DNA of 64,000 nt from Aureibaculum algae (GTDB lineage: Bacteria; Bacteroidota; Bacteroidia; Flavobacteriales; Flavobacteriaceae), in assembly GCF_006065315.1 (NCBI RefSeq), contig NZ_CP040749.1, forward strand, positions 1,426,001 to 1,490,000, in the 5' to 3' direction. Positions 9,401 to 17,770 of this stretch are shown one piece after another. Within the stretch, counting starts at the first letter, position 1. Each line of letters opens with the position of its first letter. The notes below the pieces were generated by a model. It ran no database searches, was not told where the DNA came from, and was given only the letters and a program-made list of their open reading frames with translations. The translations under genes were made by a program, and so were the position numbers.

Positions 9401-10475
9401 TCTTAAAATTAAAGATAATGGTATTGGTATTTCTAATAAAAATATTCCAAATATTTTTAATCGGTTTTATCAAGTCAATGCATCCGAATCTAGATCTGGA
9501 GAAGGTACAGGAATAGGCCTCGCATTAACAAAAGAATTAGTGATTCTCATGGGTGGTACTATTGAAGTAAAAAGTGAACTTCATAAGGGGAGTGAATTTA
9601 TTATTGATTTGCCTATCACAAGAAATGCTGCAATAGCCAAAGACCAGCACTTCGACGCCAAGCCGGAACCATTAATCTCAAATGTAGAAAACAAAATTCT
9701 AAGTGTAGAAAATTTTGATCCTAATTCTGAAATACCGTTGTGCTTACTTATTGAAGATAATCACGATGTTGCTCATTATTTAGAGACTTGTTTAAAGCAC
9801 AACTATCAAACGATACATGCTCGTAATGGAATTGAAGGCATTGAACTTGCTTTAGAAAAAATACCAGACATTATTATTTGCGATGTAATGATGCCGGGTA
9901 AAAATGGTTACGAAGTTTGTAAAACGCTGAAAACCGATGAGCGAACTGACCATATTCCAATTATTATGCTTACCGCTAAAGTTACTTTAAAAGATCGGCT
10001 TACTGGTCTTTCGCATGGAGCAGATGCCTATTTGACAAAACCCTTTGTAAAAGCAGAATTGTTTACCCGATTAGATCAACTTATTGTTCTCCGAAAAAAA
10101 ATGTTGCTTAAAATAGAAAATAGCAACTTTAGTACTTTTATGAATAAGAAAGCTGAAAATCCTGAAACTAAATTCCTTCAAAAGGTCATACAGTTCATAA
10201 ATGATGATATTGAAAATTCCTCTTTTGGTTCAGAAAGTCTGGCAAGTAAGTTGAATTTAAGTGAATCTCAAATTTATAGAAAGCTGAAAGCAATTACTGA
10301 TAAATCTACTGCTGTTTTTATACGTTCAGTTAGATTACAAAGAGCGAAGGAATTAATTCAAACGACTGATAAAACGATTTCAGAAATTGCTTATGAGGTT
10401 GGTTTTAATAATCCTTCATGGTTTAGCCGTGCTTTTAAAGAGGAATTCGGACAGACTCCAGGTGATTTCAAGTAG
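6405..10475 (+). CDS. Hybrid two-component system (one-protein sensor kinase and AraC-type regulator)
   Basis: 1356 residues. A signal peptide (about 1-27) is followed by Reg_prop beta-propeller repeats (WIGTQGGLNRFDG, WIGTLNGLN, WVGTDSGVF), forming a periplasmic sensor to about residue 700. A Y_Y_Y domain follows, then a membrane helix near 800-820. The HisKA H-box is THEFRTPL with His852. The ATPase has NAIKFS, DNGIGI and GTGIGLAL. The receiver has phospho-acceptor Asp1160 (CDVMMPG) and a TKPF lysine. An AraC-type double helix-turn-helix ends the protein. Such proteins usually sense an oligosaccharide and activate a degradation locus. Here the neighbours are a lipoprotein and a secreted-protein cassette without SusCD, so the ligand is open. 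Confidence 0.93.
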   Translation: MLFIRKKYSYHLLIILFFFTFYNSFSQHYHQRIKHYSLEDGLSQTTILDLLKDSSGFIWIGTQGGLNRFDGQQFRHFKPISEDTTSISNTYINKLLEDKNGNIWIGTLNGLNIYNPQSDVFNKVSLSTFKNEIITSLEVQENGTIWVGTRKTGVHRLLPLGQNKFQKENFLSTTSITSLFIDSQKQLWIGGFEGAVFILDLNNSEIELKPLHLNIQGRVQTFYRTEKKLLIGTEVGFYIYDLITKNVKRVNLNEQHQGLTKQVTEFLDAGNFGVWVGTDSGVFLFDWKNEKVLNKIEYRENDIKGLSNDRVYSLLQLNESQLFVGTNSNLDLIDFNIPYFKNISKNKKGAHILNDNSISAIFKDEEYTWVGTSVGGLNLITRDKTYYFKEDQTKPYGITGNEVREILKDTKNQRLWIATTRGLNMIDLKTFDPDLPIFKTFTYDPKNSNSISNDFLKGITLDTEYNVWGATYGHGIFRLQLSNDNTVSIIRFKNNKSDPNSLANDFVEKIFSDPKNTIWAGTQGGLSRLSFTDNSLTKPSFINTTVLESSRNSNATSIVLDITIDSKGNKWLASSTHGLNLYLGNNKFKTWTDKEMNLDGIIYSLQHDDNDNLWMGTTAGIIRFDPNTEEFKTYGIEDGIQNKDFNMHAKFKDKTGTIYFGGGGGLTYFHPKDLETIDHPQSLYFSQLRVKDEIVKTKKASKPWLTSAISKTNSLQFKNDEFPFYLNFSSIDYRLNKDVSFAYKLLPTDTEWNVLKDLEIQFLNLPAGNYTLQVNGFSRGKEWEQPPLEMSLEILPPWWSTWWSYIMYAVIAIALADRFYRFQLSRKLALAESDRLTGLDQLKSNLYTNITHEFRTPLTVILGMANTLKSNIEEKEFDTAEKSVEMITRNGNNLLRLVNELLDLAKLENEKMDLNFIKGDIIPFIKYLSESFHSMADESNIKLTVYAEIDTLVMDYDVDKLSAITYNLISNAIKFSNKSDGKIIVHINHSTVKKKEHLILKIKDNGIGISNKNIPNIFNRFYQVNASESRSGEGTGIGLALTKELVILMGGTIEVKSELHKGSEFIIDLPITRNAAIAKDQHFDAKPEPLISNVENKILSVENFDPNSEIPLCLLIEDNHDVAHYLETCLKHNYQTIHARNGIEGIELALEKIPDIIICDVMMPGKNGYEVCKTLKTDERTDHIPIIMLTAKVTLKDRLTGLSHGADAYLTKPFVKAELFTRLDQLIVLRKKMLLKIENSNFSTFMNKKAENPETKFLQKVIQFINDDIENSSFGSESLASKLNLSESQIYRKLKAITDKSTAVFIRSVRLQRAKELIQTTDKTISEIAYEVGFNNPSWFSRAFKEEFGQTPGDFK

Positions 10476-10520
10476 CTTATAAACAGGTGTTTAACATTTT
10501 TTATTGCATAAGTTTGCAAT

Positions 10521-10580
10521 AATAGTATAATACTTTCCTACACAATTCATAATTACTTCTATTGATTGAAATAATAGTGA
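10521..10580 (+). promoter_or_regulatory. Two phased AATAGT motifs before the lipoprotein gene
   Basis: AATAGTAT (10521-10528) and AATAGTGA (10573-10580) start 52 bases apart, close to five helical turns. The first overlaps a hairpin with arms TTATTGC and GCAATAA at 10501-10522. The longer string TGCAATAATAGTA at 10515-10527 recurs at 15599-15611, also downstream of a hybrid two-component gene. These are candidate AraC-domain sites; the link is inference. Confidence 0.4.
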
Positions 10581-10638
10581 ACATCATTATTTAATAATCA
10601 CAATATCATTGCATCATAATAACTATAAAACATATATT

Positions 10639-11199
10639 ATGAAAAACACAATGAGAATTTTACCGCTTGCTATTATTATGATTATAAGCTCTTGTAGTAG
10701 CGAAACATTTACTGAACCACTGCCGGATAAAACTAAATCTGTGGTCGTTATTATTGATCATAACGATAATGAAATTCAGGAGTCTTTATCAACACTCCAT
10801 CGAAATAGAGACGGAATTGCAGTAAGCTTTAAAACTAATGGGTTAATACCAGGAAATGTATATACTTTATGGTATGTAATCTTTGGAGAGACTTCAGGGC
10901 CACCAACATCTACTTACGCAGGTGGTATTATATCAGATGGAAATGGAAATGGTAATTTTACGGCACAAAAAAGTATTGGAGAGATATTTAATAACCCCCT
11001 TACTGCTGAAGTGCATTTGGCATTACGAACTCATGGGCAAGCTCAACCGGGAATGATAGCTAGTCAGATCCAGACTATGGATGGCGGGTGTCTTTTACCT
11101 GATATTGGTTTTCCATCGGGTCCTACGCTACATCCAGATTCTGACCAGTTAGGGTATTGTGCTAATATTCAAGTTGCCATGCATCCTGCCGTAAAATAA
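10639..11199 (+). CDS. Small lipoprotein of unknown function
   Basis: 186 residues from ATG 10639. The signal peptide ends in a lipobox (ISSC), followed by Ser-Ser-Glu. The mature part looks like an all-beta domain with VVVIIDHNDNE, GLIPGNVYTLWYV, a glycine-rich SDGNGNGNF turn and a conserved-looking segment HLALRTHGQAQPG followed by MDGGC. Cysteines near MDGGC and LGYCAN could pair. I do not recognise a named domain. It lies between two hybrid two-component genes and has its own terminator, so it may be a direct target of one of them. An in-frame TTG at 10609 is less likely as start because ATG 10639 gives a proper signal peptide. Confidence 0.7.
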   Translation: MKNTMRILPLAIIMIISSCSSETFTEPLPDKTKSVVVIIDHNDNEIQESLSTLHRNRDGIAVSFKTNGLIPGNVYTLWYVIFGETSGPPTSTYAGGIISDGNGNGNFTAQKSIGEIFNNPLTAEVHLALRTHGQAQPGMIASQIQTMDGGCLLPDIGFPSGPTLHPDSDQLGYCANIQVAMHPAVK

Positions 11200-11244
11200 A
11201 AATACGGTTTACAAAAGTAGAACAGTAACTGTTTTATTGAAGAA

Positions 11245-11285
11245 AAAAAACAGCTTGAAACCATCATTTTAAGCTGTTTATTTTT
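11245..11285 (+). terminator. Rho-independent terminator after the lipoprotein gene
   Basis: The stem AAACAGCTT (11248-11256) pairs with AAGCTGTTT (11271-11279), extended by A-T pairs, and is followed by TATTTTTAT. A shorter hairpin (AACAG-TAA-CTGTT) lies just before it at 11221-11233. Confidence 0.8.
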
Positions 11286-11294
11286 ATAATTTCT

Positions 11295-11368
11295 TAAAAT
11301 AGGGAATAACCCCTTTTTTAATGGGGAAAAACCCTTTTGGGCAGTACTATAATTTTTCACTATCTTGT
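11295..11368 (+). repeat. Shared upstream element, copy B (before second hybrid two-component gene)
   Basis: About 74 bases that align with 6247-6319 with only a few substitutions and single-base gaps. CCCC at 11310-11313 faces GGGG at 11323-11326. CCC at 11332 and GGG at 11339 flank TTTT. The last third (ACTATAATTTTT, then ACTATCTTGT) is almost identical in both copies. It starts after the terminator at 11245-11285 and ends 60 bp before the ATG. Confidence 0.75.
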
Positions 11369-11404
11369 TAGACTTAAAAATATACTATATAAATACCAGT
11401 ATTC

Positions 11405-11412
11405 TAGATTTG
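11405..11412 (+). promoter_or_regulatory. -7 promoter box of the second hybrid two-component gene
   Basis: TAGATTTG matches TAnnTTTG and would start transcription about 13 bases before ATG 11429. No TTG at the right -33 distance is visible. That fits a promoter needing an activator bound at the shared element upstream. Confidence 0.35.
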
Positions 11413-11428
11413 TAAATTCTATCCAACA

Positions 11429-14400
11429 ATGAAACTATTTCAACGTGATTTTATTGTGCCAATGAGAAAATACCGTTTGCATAGCCTTTTGATAACTTTC
11501 TTATTCTTTAATTTTTCTTATTCTTTTTCTCAGCAGATCAAAAATTCTAATACAGAACTTACACCTCTAGAAATTTGGGAATCTGGATTACCATATATTG
11601 AAAACTATAACTATGCTGATTATAAGAATAGCCCATGGAACTTTAGAATTATAGAAGGAAATAATGGATTTATTTATGTAGGGAATGGTGAAGGAGTCCT
11701 TGAATTTGATGGTAATACATGGGAGTTTATTCCAACAGAATTTAAAGATTGGGTGATGGCTTTCTCTAAAACAGTAAATGATAAAATATATGTAGGAGGT
11801 CGCCGAGATTTAGGGTATTTGGAACCGGATGAACTTGGTACAATGAAATATAAATCGCTCACAGCTAATCTTGATCCCAACTTTAAAGATTTCAATGGTT
11901 TTGCCTCAACGAAAACAGATGGTATTTCTTCAACTGTTACAAATGGAGATAATGTGTATTTTTCATCCTCTAAATACCTTTTTAGATGGGACGGTGAAAA
12001 ATTTAAAACTTGGAAGGCACAGGAAGAGTTTGGCGAAATTTTTAAGGTAAATGGTTCACTATATATAATTGATTTAGGTGTTGGATTACAAAAACTAGTT
12101 GATGATTCTTTTCATGTAATTTCTGGCTCGGAGATTTTAACTAAAAATTATGAAAAACGTATTGTAGAAATACGCGAAATGTTACCCTATCGAAATAATC
12201 AAATCTTAATTATTCATTCAGATCAGGGCATGGTACTTTACAATGGTGAAAATTTTGAACCATTTAACGAAAAAAGCAATGAAATTTTAGAAAAAAGCAA
12301 TATATATGGTGGAGTTGCTTTATCAAATGGAGATTATGCACTTGCATCACTTGTTTCCGGAGTATTTATAATTGACGGAAAAACAGGTGAAATAAAAAAG
12401 AGAATTGGAAAAAGACACGGTTTGACTAGTAATGAACTTTATGCTATATATGAAGACAGTAATGGTGCGATTTGGGTTTGTGGTGGTGAAGGTATTTCTA
12501 AGATAGAATGGGCATCACCGTTTAGAATATTCAATGATTTGAGTGGGTTAAATGAAATTGTGACTTCTGTATGTTATCAGTCAGGTAAATTATTTGTTGA
12601 GAGTAACGGACTATATTATTTGGCAAAGGACAATTCTTATATGGAGAATAAAAAGTTGGTTTTTGAAAAAATAAAAGGGATTAGGGCTGGTAGACTTATG
12701 GGTATTACTTCTTCTAACAATAATATATTTACTTATAATGAAAGTCAAATTTATAAAATTAGTAATACTTATGAAGCAGAACTTATTATTGAAATGGTGA
12801 TTGGTTTTTCTTCTATTGTAAAATCAAAAGTAAATAATTCAAAATTTCATTTGGCTACGTATGATAAAGAGTTATATGAACTTAACCTTATAAATAATAA
12901 ATGGTATACTGAATTTGTTCTTCAAACAGATGGAGTCATAACAGATATTGAGGATGATTCCTTAGGTAATCTATGGTTTGCTGTACACGATAAGGGGTAC
13001 TATTATGGTGAAAAGTTATCTGATAATATAGAAAGTACAACTAATTTCGAGATTAAAAAATACAAATCTATGGATGAACTTCCGTCGATTTCAAAAAGTT
13101 TTATCACTAAATTTAAAAATGAATTGGTCGTAAATACGGACGAAGGTTATTATAAATTTAATAATAATGACCAAACTTTTGAAAAGTATAGTTTATGGCC
13201 AAATCAGTACGATAAATATGGCGAGAATACGGTTGTCGAATTTGGTTTTGAGAAATTTGATAATAAAGGTGAATTATGGCATACAACTAGAGCTGATAAT
13301 GTAACTAGAGTCTTTAAACTCTCTCAAGATAAACTTACTGAACTTAAAGAAATTAAGCTGTTTTCTGATTCTAGAATAGAATATTTTGAGCTTATGGGTG
13401 AAATTTCGCTTTTCGTTACAACAAATAACGGTATACTTATGTATAATCCGAATATGGTTAGATCTTTCAACAAAAACTTGAGCACTAAATTAAGAAAGGT
13501 ATGGATAAATAATGATTCTTTGATTTATGCTGGCTCTGACCGGTACAAGAACATGGAAGATAGTTTTGAACTGCCTTTTAAAAAAAATACACTAAAATTT
13601 GAATATTCTCTTCCTTATTACACCAAATCAGAAAACAATACGTATCAATATATCTTGGAAGGTTTTGACGATGACTGGTCGTCTTGGTCTACCGAGACAA
13701 AAAAAAATTACACCAAAATACCTGAAGGTGACTACACATTCAAAGTACGCTCTAAAAACATTTATGATGAATCTGGAAATGAAGATAGTTATTACTTCAC
13801 CATTTTACCACCATGGTATAGAACATGGTGGGCATACCTATTATATATTATTGGATCCATCGGTGTTGTAACCTTATATTCTAAATGGAGGTCTAATGAG
13901 TTGCAGAAAAAGAATGTAGCACTTGAAAATACCATTAACAATCGTACACTTGAAATAAGACAAAAGAATAAACTTTTGAATCACCAAACGGAGCAATTAG
14001 AGCAGTTGAACGAATCAAAAACAAGGTTGTACTCAAACATCACCCATGAATTTCGTACACCATTAACCGTAATCTTAGGGATGGTGGACACCTTAAAAAC
14101 AAACGTGCCTTTTAATAGTTTCGAAGGAGCTGAAAAATCATTAGAAATGATTCGACGTAACGGTAAAAATTTATTAAAATTAGTTAATGAGCTCTTAGAT
14201 TTGGCAAAGGTTGAGAGCGGCTCAATGGAGTTGAATTTGATTCAGACTGATGTTATACCGTTTGTCAAATATTTGAGTGAAAGCTTTCATTCTTTAGCGG
14301 AAGCTAAGAAAATAAATCTCACTGTTTATTCTGAAATTGACGGCTTGGAAATGGATATAGATGTGAATAAGATGGCATCGATTATTTCCAATTTGCTTTC

Positions 14401-15559
14401 AAATGCAATTAAATTTACTTCTGCTAACGGAAAGATAATAGTGCATCTGAACAAAGCAAAAAATGATGGTGCTAAAGTATTCATAATAAAAGTACAAGAT
14501 AATGGGTTAGGATTGTCAGAAGACGACATTGCCTCATTATTTGACCGTTTCTATCAGGCAGATAACCGAAATTTACAATATCAAGTAGGTACAGGTATCG
14601 GACTTTCTTTGGTAAAAGATTTTGTAGAATTAATGAATGGAACTATTGGGGTTGAGAGTATTCTCGGTAAAGGAAGTACGTTTACTGTTCAACTTCCTGT
14701 AACCCATAATGCAGTTAAGACGGTAGATGCTTCAATAACGATAGAGCCAACTATAAAAAAAGAAACTAATATTATAAAATCAGAACCAATTGACTCGAAT
14801 GGGCTTTCTACTTTGCCATTAGCTCTTATAATTGAGGATAATGAAGATGTAGCCCATTATTTAAAAACTTGCTTAAAAGGAAAGTACCAAACCATGCATG
14901 CCATAAATGGCAATTTAGGTATAGAAATGGCCTTTGAAAAAATACCTGATATCATTGTAAGTGATGTTATGATGCCTGGGAAAGATGGTTTTGAAGTGTG
15001 TACAATACTAAAAACAGATGAGCGTACAGACCATATACCTATAGTAATCTTAACCGCTAAAGTAACAACAGAAGATCGTTTAACAGGACTATTACACGGT
15101 GCAGATGCCTATTTGGCCAAACCCTTTAACGAAAAGGAATTATTTATTCGATTAGATCAATTGGTTTTACTCCGAAAAAAATTAAATGAAAAAATTCAAA
15201 AAGAGGGCTTAAATTCATTTCTGGACAAACAAGTAGAAAGTCCAGAAACAAAATTTCTTATAAAAGTTAAACAATTTATAAATGAGGATATTGGCAATTC
15301 TGAATTTGGTTCAGGAAACCTTGCAAACAAATTGAATTTAAGCGAGTCGCAAGTCTATAGAAAATTGAAGGCCATTACTGATAAATCTACTGCGGTTTTT
15401 ATCCGTTCAGTAAGATTGCAAAGAGCGAAAGAATTAATTCAAATTACAGACAAAACCATTTCTGAAATTGCTTACGAGGTCGGTTTTAACGATCCATCTT
15501 GGTTTAGTAAGGCCTTTAAAGATGAATTTGGTTTTGCACCTAGTGAAATTAATAAGTAG
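11429..15559 (+). CDS. Hybrid two-component system, paralogue of the gene at 6405
   Basis: 1376 residues. A signal peptide ends near YSFSQQ; ATG at 11462 is an alternative start giving a shorter n-region. The periplasmic propeller is more divergent than in the first paralogue. It is followed by a Y_Y_Y domain, the PWYRTWWAYLLYIIG membrane helix and a coiled linker (QTEQLEQLNESK). The kinase H-box has His873 in THEFRTPL. ATPase motifs are NAIKFT, DNGLGL and GTGIGLSL. The receiver has Asp1179 and an AKPF lysine. The final AraC domain is nearly identical to that of the first regulator over its recognition helices. Divergent sensors with near-identical DNA-binding ends suggest two ligands feeding one regulon. 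It precedes the secreted-protein cassette. Confidence 0.93.
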   Translation: MKLFQRDFIVPMRKYRLHSLLITFLFFNFSYSFSQQIKNSNTELTPLEIWESGLPYIENYNYADYKNSPWNFRIIEGNNGFIYVGNGEGVLEFDGNTWEFIPTEFKDWVMAFSKTVNDKIYVGGRRDLGYLEPDELGTMKYKSLTANLDPNFKDFNGFASTKTDGISSTVTNGDNVYFSSSKYLFRWDGEKFKTWKAQEEFGEIFKVNGSLYIIDLGVGLQKLVDDSFHVISGSEILTKNYEKRIVEIREMLPYRNNQILIIHSDQGMVLYNGENFEPFNEKSNEILEKSNIYGGVALSNGDYALASLVSGVFIIDGKTGEIKKRIGKRHGLTSNELYAIYEDSNGAIWVCGGEGISKIEWASPFRIFNDLSGLNEIVTSVCYQSGKLFVESNGLYYLAKDNSYMENKKLVFEKIKGIRAGRLMGITSSNNNIFTYNESQIYKISNTYEAELIIEMVIGFSSIVKSKVNNSKFHLATYDKELYELNLINNKWYTEFVLQTDGVITDIEDDSLGNLWFAVHDKGYYYGEKLSDNIESTTNFEIKKYKSMDELPSISKSFITKFKNELVVNTDEGYYKFNNNDQTFEKYSLWPNQYDKYGENTVVEFGFEKFDNKGELWHTTRADNVTRVFKLSQDKLTELKEIKLFSDSRIEYFELMGEISLFVTTNNGILMYNPNMVRSFNKNLSTKLRKVWINNDSLIYAGSDRYKNMEDSFELPFKKNTLKFEYSLPYYTKSENNTYQYILEGFDDDWSSWSTETKKNYTKIPEGDYTFKVRSKNIYDESGNEDSYYFTILPPWYRTWWAYLLYIIGSIGVVTLYSKWRSNELQKKNVALENTINNRTLEIRQKNKLLNHQTEQLEQLNESKTRLYSNITHEFRTPLTVILGMVDTLKTNVPFNSFEGAEKSLEMIRRNGKNLLKLVNELLDLAKVESGSMELNLIQTDVIPFVKYLSESFHSLAEAKKINLTVYSEIDGLEMDIDVNKMASIISNLLSNAIKFTSANGKIIVHLNKAKNDGAKVFIIKVQDNGLGLSEDDIASLFDRFYQADNRNLQYQVGTGIGLSLVKDFVELMNGTIGVESILGKGSTFTVQLPVTHNAVKTVDASITIEPTIKKETNIIKSEPIDSNGLSTLPLALIIEDNEDVAHYLKTCLKGKYQTMHAINGNLGIEMAFEKIPDIIVSDVMMPGKDGFEVCTILKTDERTDHIPIVILTAKVTTEDRLTGLLHGADAYLAKPFNEKELFIRLDQLVLLRKKLNEKIQKEGLNSFLDKQVESPETKFLIKVKQFINEDIGNSEFGSGNLANKLNLSESQVYRKLKAITDKSTAVFIRSVRLQRAKELIQITDKTISEIAYEVGFNDPSWFSKAFKDEFGFAPSEINK

Positions 15560-15598
15560 TTGATTTTTAGTCAATTAATTTTATTTTTCATGCTCCAA

Positions 15599-15664
15599 TG
15601 CAATAATAGTACTAGCTTTTTCTTACTGATGATCTAATATTACTAGTTTTTGATCCAATAGTAC
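15599..15664 (+). promoter_or_regulatory. Three phased AATAGTAC-like motifs before the secreted-protein cassette
   Basis: AATAGTAC (15605-15612), AATATTAC (15636-15643) and AATAGTAC (15657-15664) start 31 and 21 bases apart, about three and two helical turns. The first two are embedded in longer similar strings, AATAGTACTAG and AATATTACTAG. The array ends about 130 bp before the first cassette gene. They are candidate binding sites for the hybrid regulators' AraC domain. Confidence 0.45.
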
Positions 15665-15796
15665 ACGCCCCTTAATAAATCACTTTTTAATTTTACAACA
15701 GTAATTCGTATACGATAGAAATTCTTAAAAATATTTCTAAAGAGATAAAGCTATTAAACATCATATTAAGATGCCAAAAATAAATATTTGTAAAAA

Positions 15797-17749
15797 ATGA
15801 AAATTATGAAAACTAAGAGCGTACATGTAAAAAACAGGAACAATTCAGCTTGTTGGAAAAATGCAAGCAAGAGCAACTACAGTTTATTACACTACATCAT
15901 TATTCTGTTAATATTTAGTGCAAGTAATACTCTACAGTCCCAAGCAAGCTTAGCTGCTGAAAACAGAATTGATGATTTAGTTGTAACAACAGATGATGGA
16001 GAGAAAAAAACCTACTCAGTTTTTAGAGATGCTGAACAAACAGATCAATATTATTATGTACCTAATGAGGCTCGAGTTACAACGACTAAAGATAAAAAAG
16101 GAAAAGAATTTCCAGATCTTACATTGTTACGCTATCAATATGACCCATCAGATGGTGGTCCAACACAACAAGGAGGTATTATACAAGGCACAATGACTAT
16201 GGCTGCAGAACCAGAGGTAATTGAAACTATGAAGAAATATATCTTAAAAAAGGCACCGAAAGCCGGAACAATCAAATTAGCCCCAATACCGCTTGAAAAA
16301 TGTGACTTTGAAATAAGAACTGAAAAGGGACTGTTTTTAGGAAATCCTGAAACTAATACAGCTTTTCAAGGCCCTTTAATTGCTAATCAAAAAATGGGTT
16401 TTAGTTTAAGCTTGAATGAATTAGGTGCAGCAGTTATATCAGAACTAGCCACTGGAAAAGGAGGTGTTTTAATAAGTGTTTCTATAAAGTACAGAGGTTT
16501 AACTCCACCTTGTGGATATAATATTACTGGAAAATGGGAAAGTGTTTATGAATATTATCAGAAACAAACAAAATTAGAAGGGGGATTAAGTTTGGGACCC
16601 ATTAAGTTAGGAGGGAGTAAAACAAAGGAAGAAATAATTGAAGACCTCAATGAAACTAGTGGTGTAAAAGTGGAAAGAATAAAATGTCCATCACCTGAAA
16701 ATGCTACCGGAAATTCTACTGATGAATCTTTGGAAGACGAACATTTTCAAAGGCTAAAAGATAAAATAGAGAACGAGGTTCTGAGTAAAGAATACAAAAC
16801 AAAAGAGGCACGCTTAACCGAATTACAATCATTATATGAAAGTACTGATGATGAAGGAATTAAAAAGAAATTAATGGATGAAATTACTATGGGTGAGAAG
16901 TCATTAAAAGCGGGATATCAAAACTCGGTAAAAGATATTAAAAACATGAAAAAAGGTACTATTTCTTATGATTCAAGGACTCAATATCTAGAGTCTAGAG
17001 AAACTACGTTCTTTGGGCTAATAGGCTTTTCAAAGTTTAATATGACCGAAGAGGAGCTAAAAGAAAATGGGCATATTATAGATATCAATGCTAATGATAC
17101 GTTTCCATATATAGCAATAGGGTTACAGGATATAAACCTGAACTTCGACTTAAGATCATTAGCTCTCGATATAAGTTATACAAATAGCGAAGGTGACACA
17201 AATAGCTTAGCATGTAGATGGACTCCAGAAAAAAAGTGGAGAAACTTTGAAGGTGCTAGTATAGATTATTTGAGATTTAATTTGATAGGTGAAAAAGATA
17301 TAGAAAGACGCAATGAACCTAAATTTAATATTAAACTACAAGTCAATTCAAAACTACTTAATGGTGATTTTATTATAGAAAAAGAAGTACAACTTGAAAA
17401 GGGTAAAAAAAACATGGATGGCATTGGCCAAATTACTAAACAGTTATCAATTGATGGCAGCAGTTTATCTTTTCATAAAATAACAGGTGATAATTCAGAT
17501 TTAGATTTGGCAGAGGTTACCCTTAAAATAGGTGATCTAATTATTAAAAAAGCTATAAAACCATATGTTCAGAATGGAGTTTATGGGGAACCTAAACCTA
17601 TAGTTTTACTAGTACCAAAAGATGAAACTTCCATATCTAGTGAAGTGAATTTTATAACTAAGAGGGAAGAAATTAAAAAAACAGCACTCATAGAAATAAC
17701 TGAAAATACATTGCGAGATCTACAATGGAGAACTTTTGATGATGAATAG
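15797..17749 (+). CDS. Secreted protein of unknown function, first gene of a four-gene cassette
   Basis: 650 residues, not recognised. After a long basic n-region, a hydrophobic stretch (about residues 34-46) looks like a signal peptide ending near LQSQA; ATG 15806 is an alternative start. The first half is rich in beta-type segments (YYYVPNEARV, LTLLRYQYD, GTMTMAAEPEV). There is one cluster of short glycine-rich strands near 265-280 and a charged, probably coiled-coil helix around residues 315-385. Four cysteines follow the signal segment. It sits 237 bp after the second regulator, with phased motifs in the gap, and 21 bp before the next gene. No enzyme motif is visible. A structural or adhesive envelope role is only a guess. 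Confidence 0.75.
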   Translation: MKIMKTKSVHVKNRNNSACWKNASKSNYSLLHYIIILLIFSASNTLQSQASLAAENRIDDLVVTTDDGEKKTYSVFRDAEQTDQYYYVPNEARVTTTKDKKGKEFPDLTLLRYQYDPSDGGPTQQGGIIQGTMTMAAEPEVIETMKKYILKKAPKAGTIKLAPIPLEKCDFEIRTEKGLFLGNPETNTAFQGPLIANQKMGFSLSLNELGAAVISELATGKGGVLISVSIKYRGLTPPCGYNITGKWESVYEYYQKQTKLEGGLSLGPIKLGGSKTKEEIIEDLNETSGVKVERIKCPSPENATGNSTDESLEDEHFQRLKDKIENEVLSKEYKTKEARLTELQSLYESTDDEGIKKKLMDEITMGEKSLKAGYQNSVKDIKNMKKGTISYDSRTQYLESRETTFFGLIGFSKFNMTEEELKENGHIIDINANDTFPYIAIGLQDINLNFDLRSLALDISYTNSEGDTNSLACRWTPEKKWRNFEGASIDYLRFNLIGEKDIERRNEPKFNIKLQVNSKLLNGDFIIEKEVQLEKGKKNMDGIGQITKQLSIDGSSLSFHKITGDNSDLDLAEVTLKIGDLIIKKAIKPYVQNGVYGEPKPIVLLVPKDETSISSEVNFITKREEIKKTALIEITENTLRDLQWRTFDDE

Positions 17750-17770
17750 AAATCCTTACAAAATTGTACT

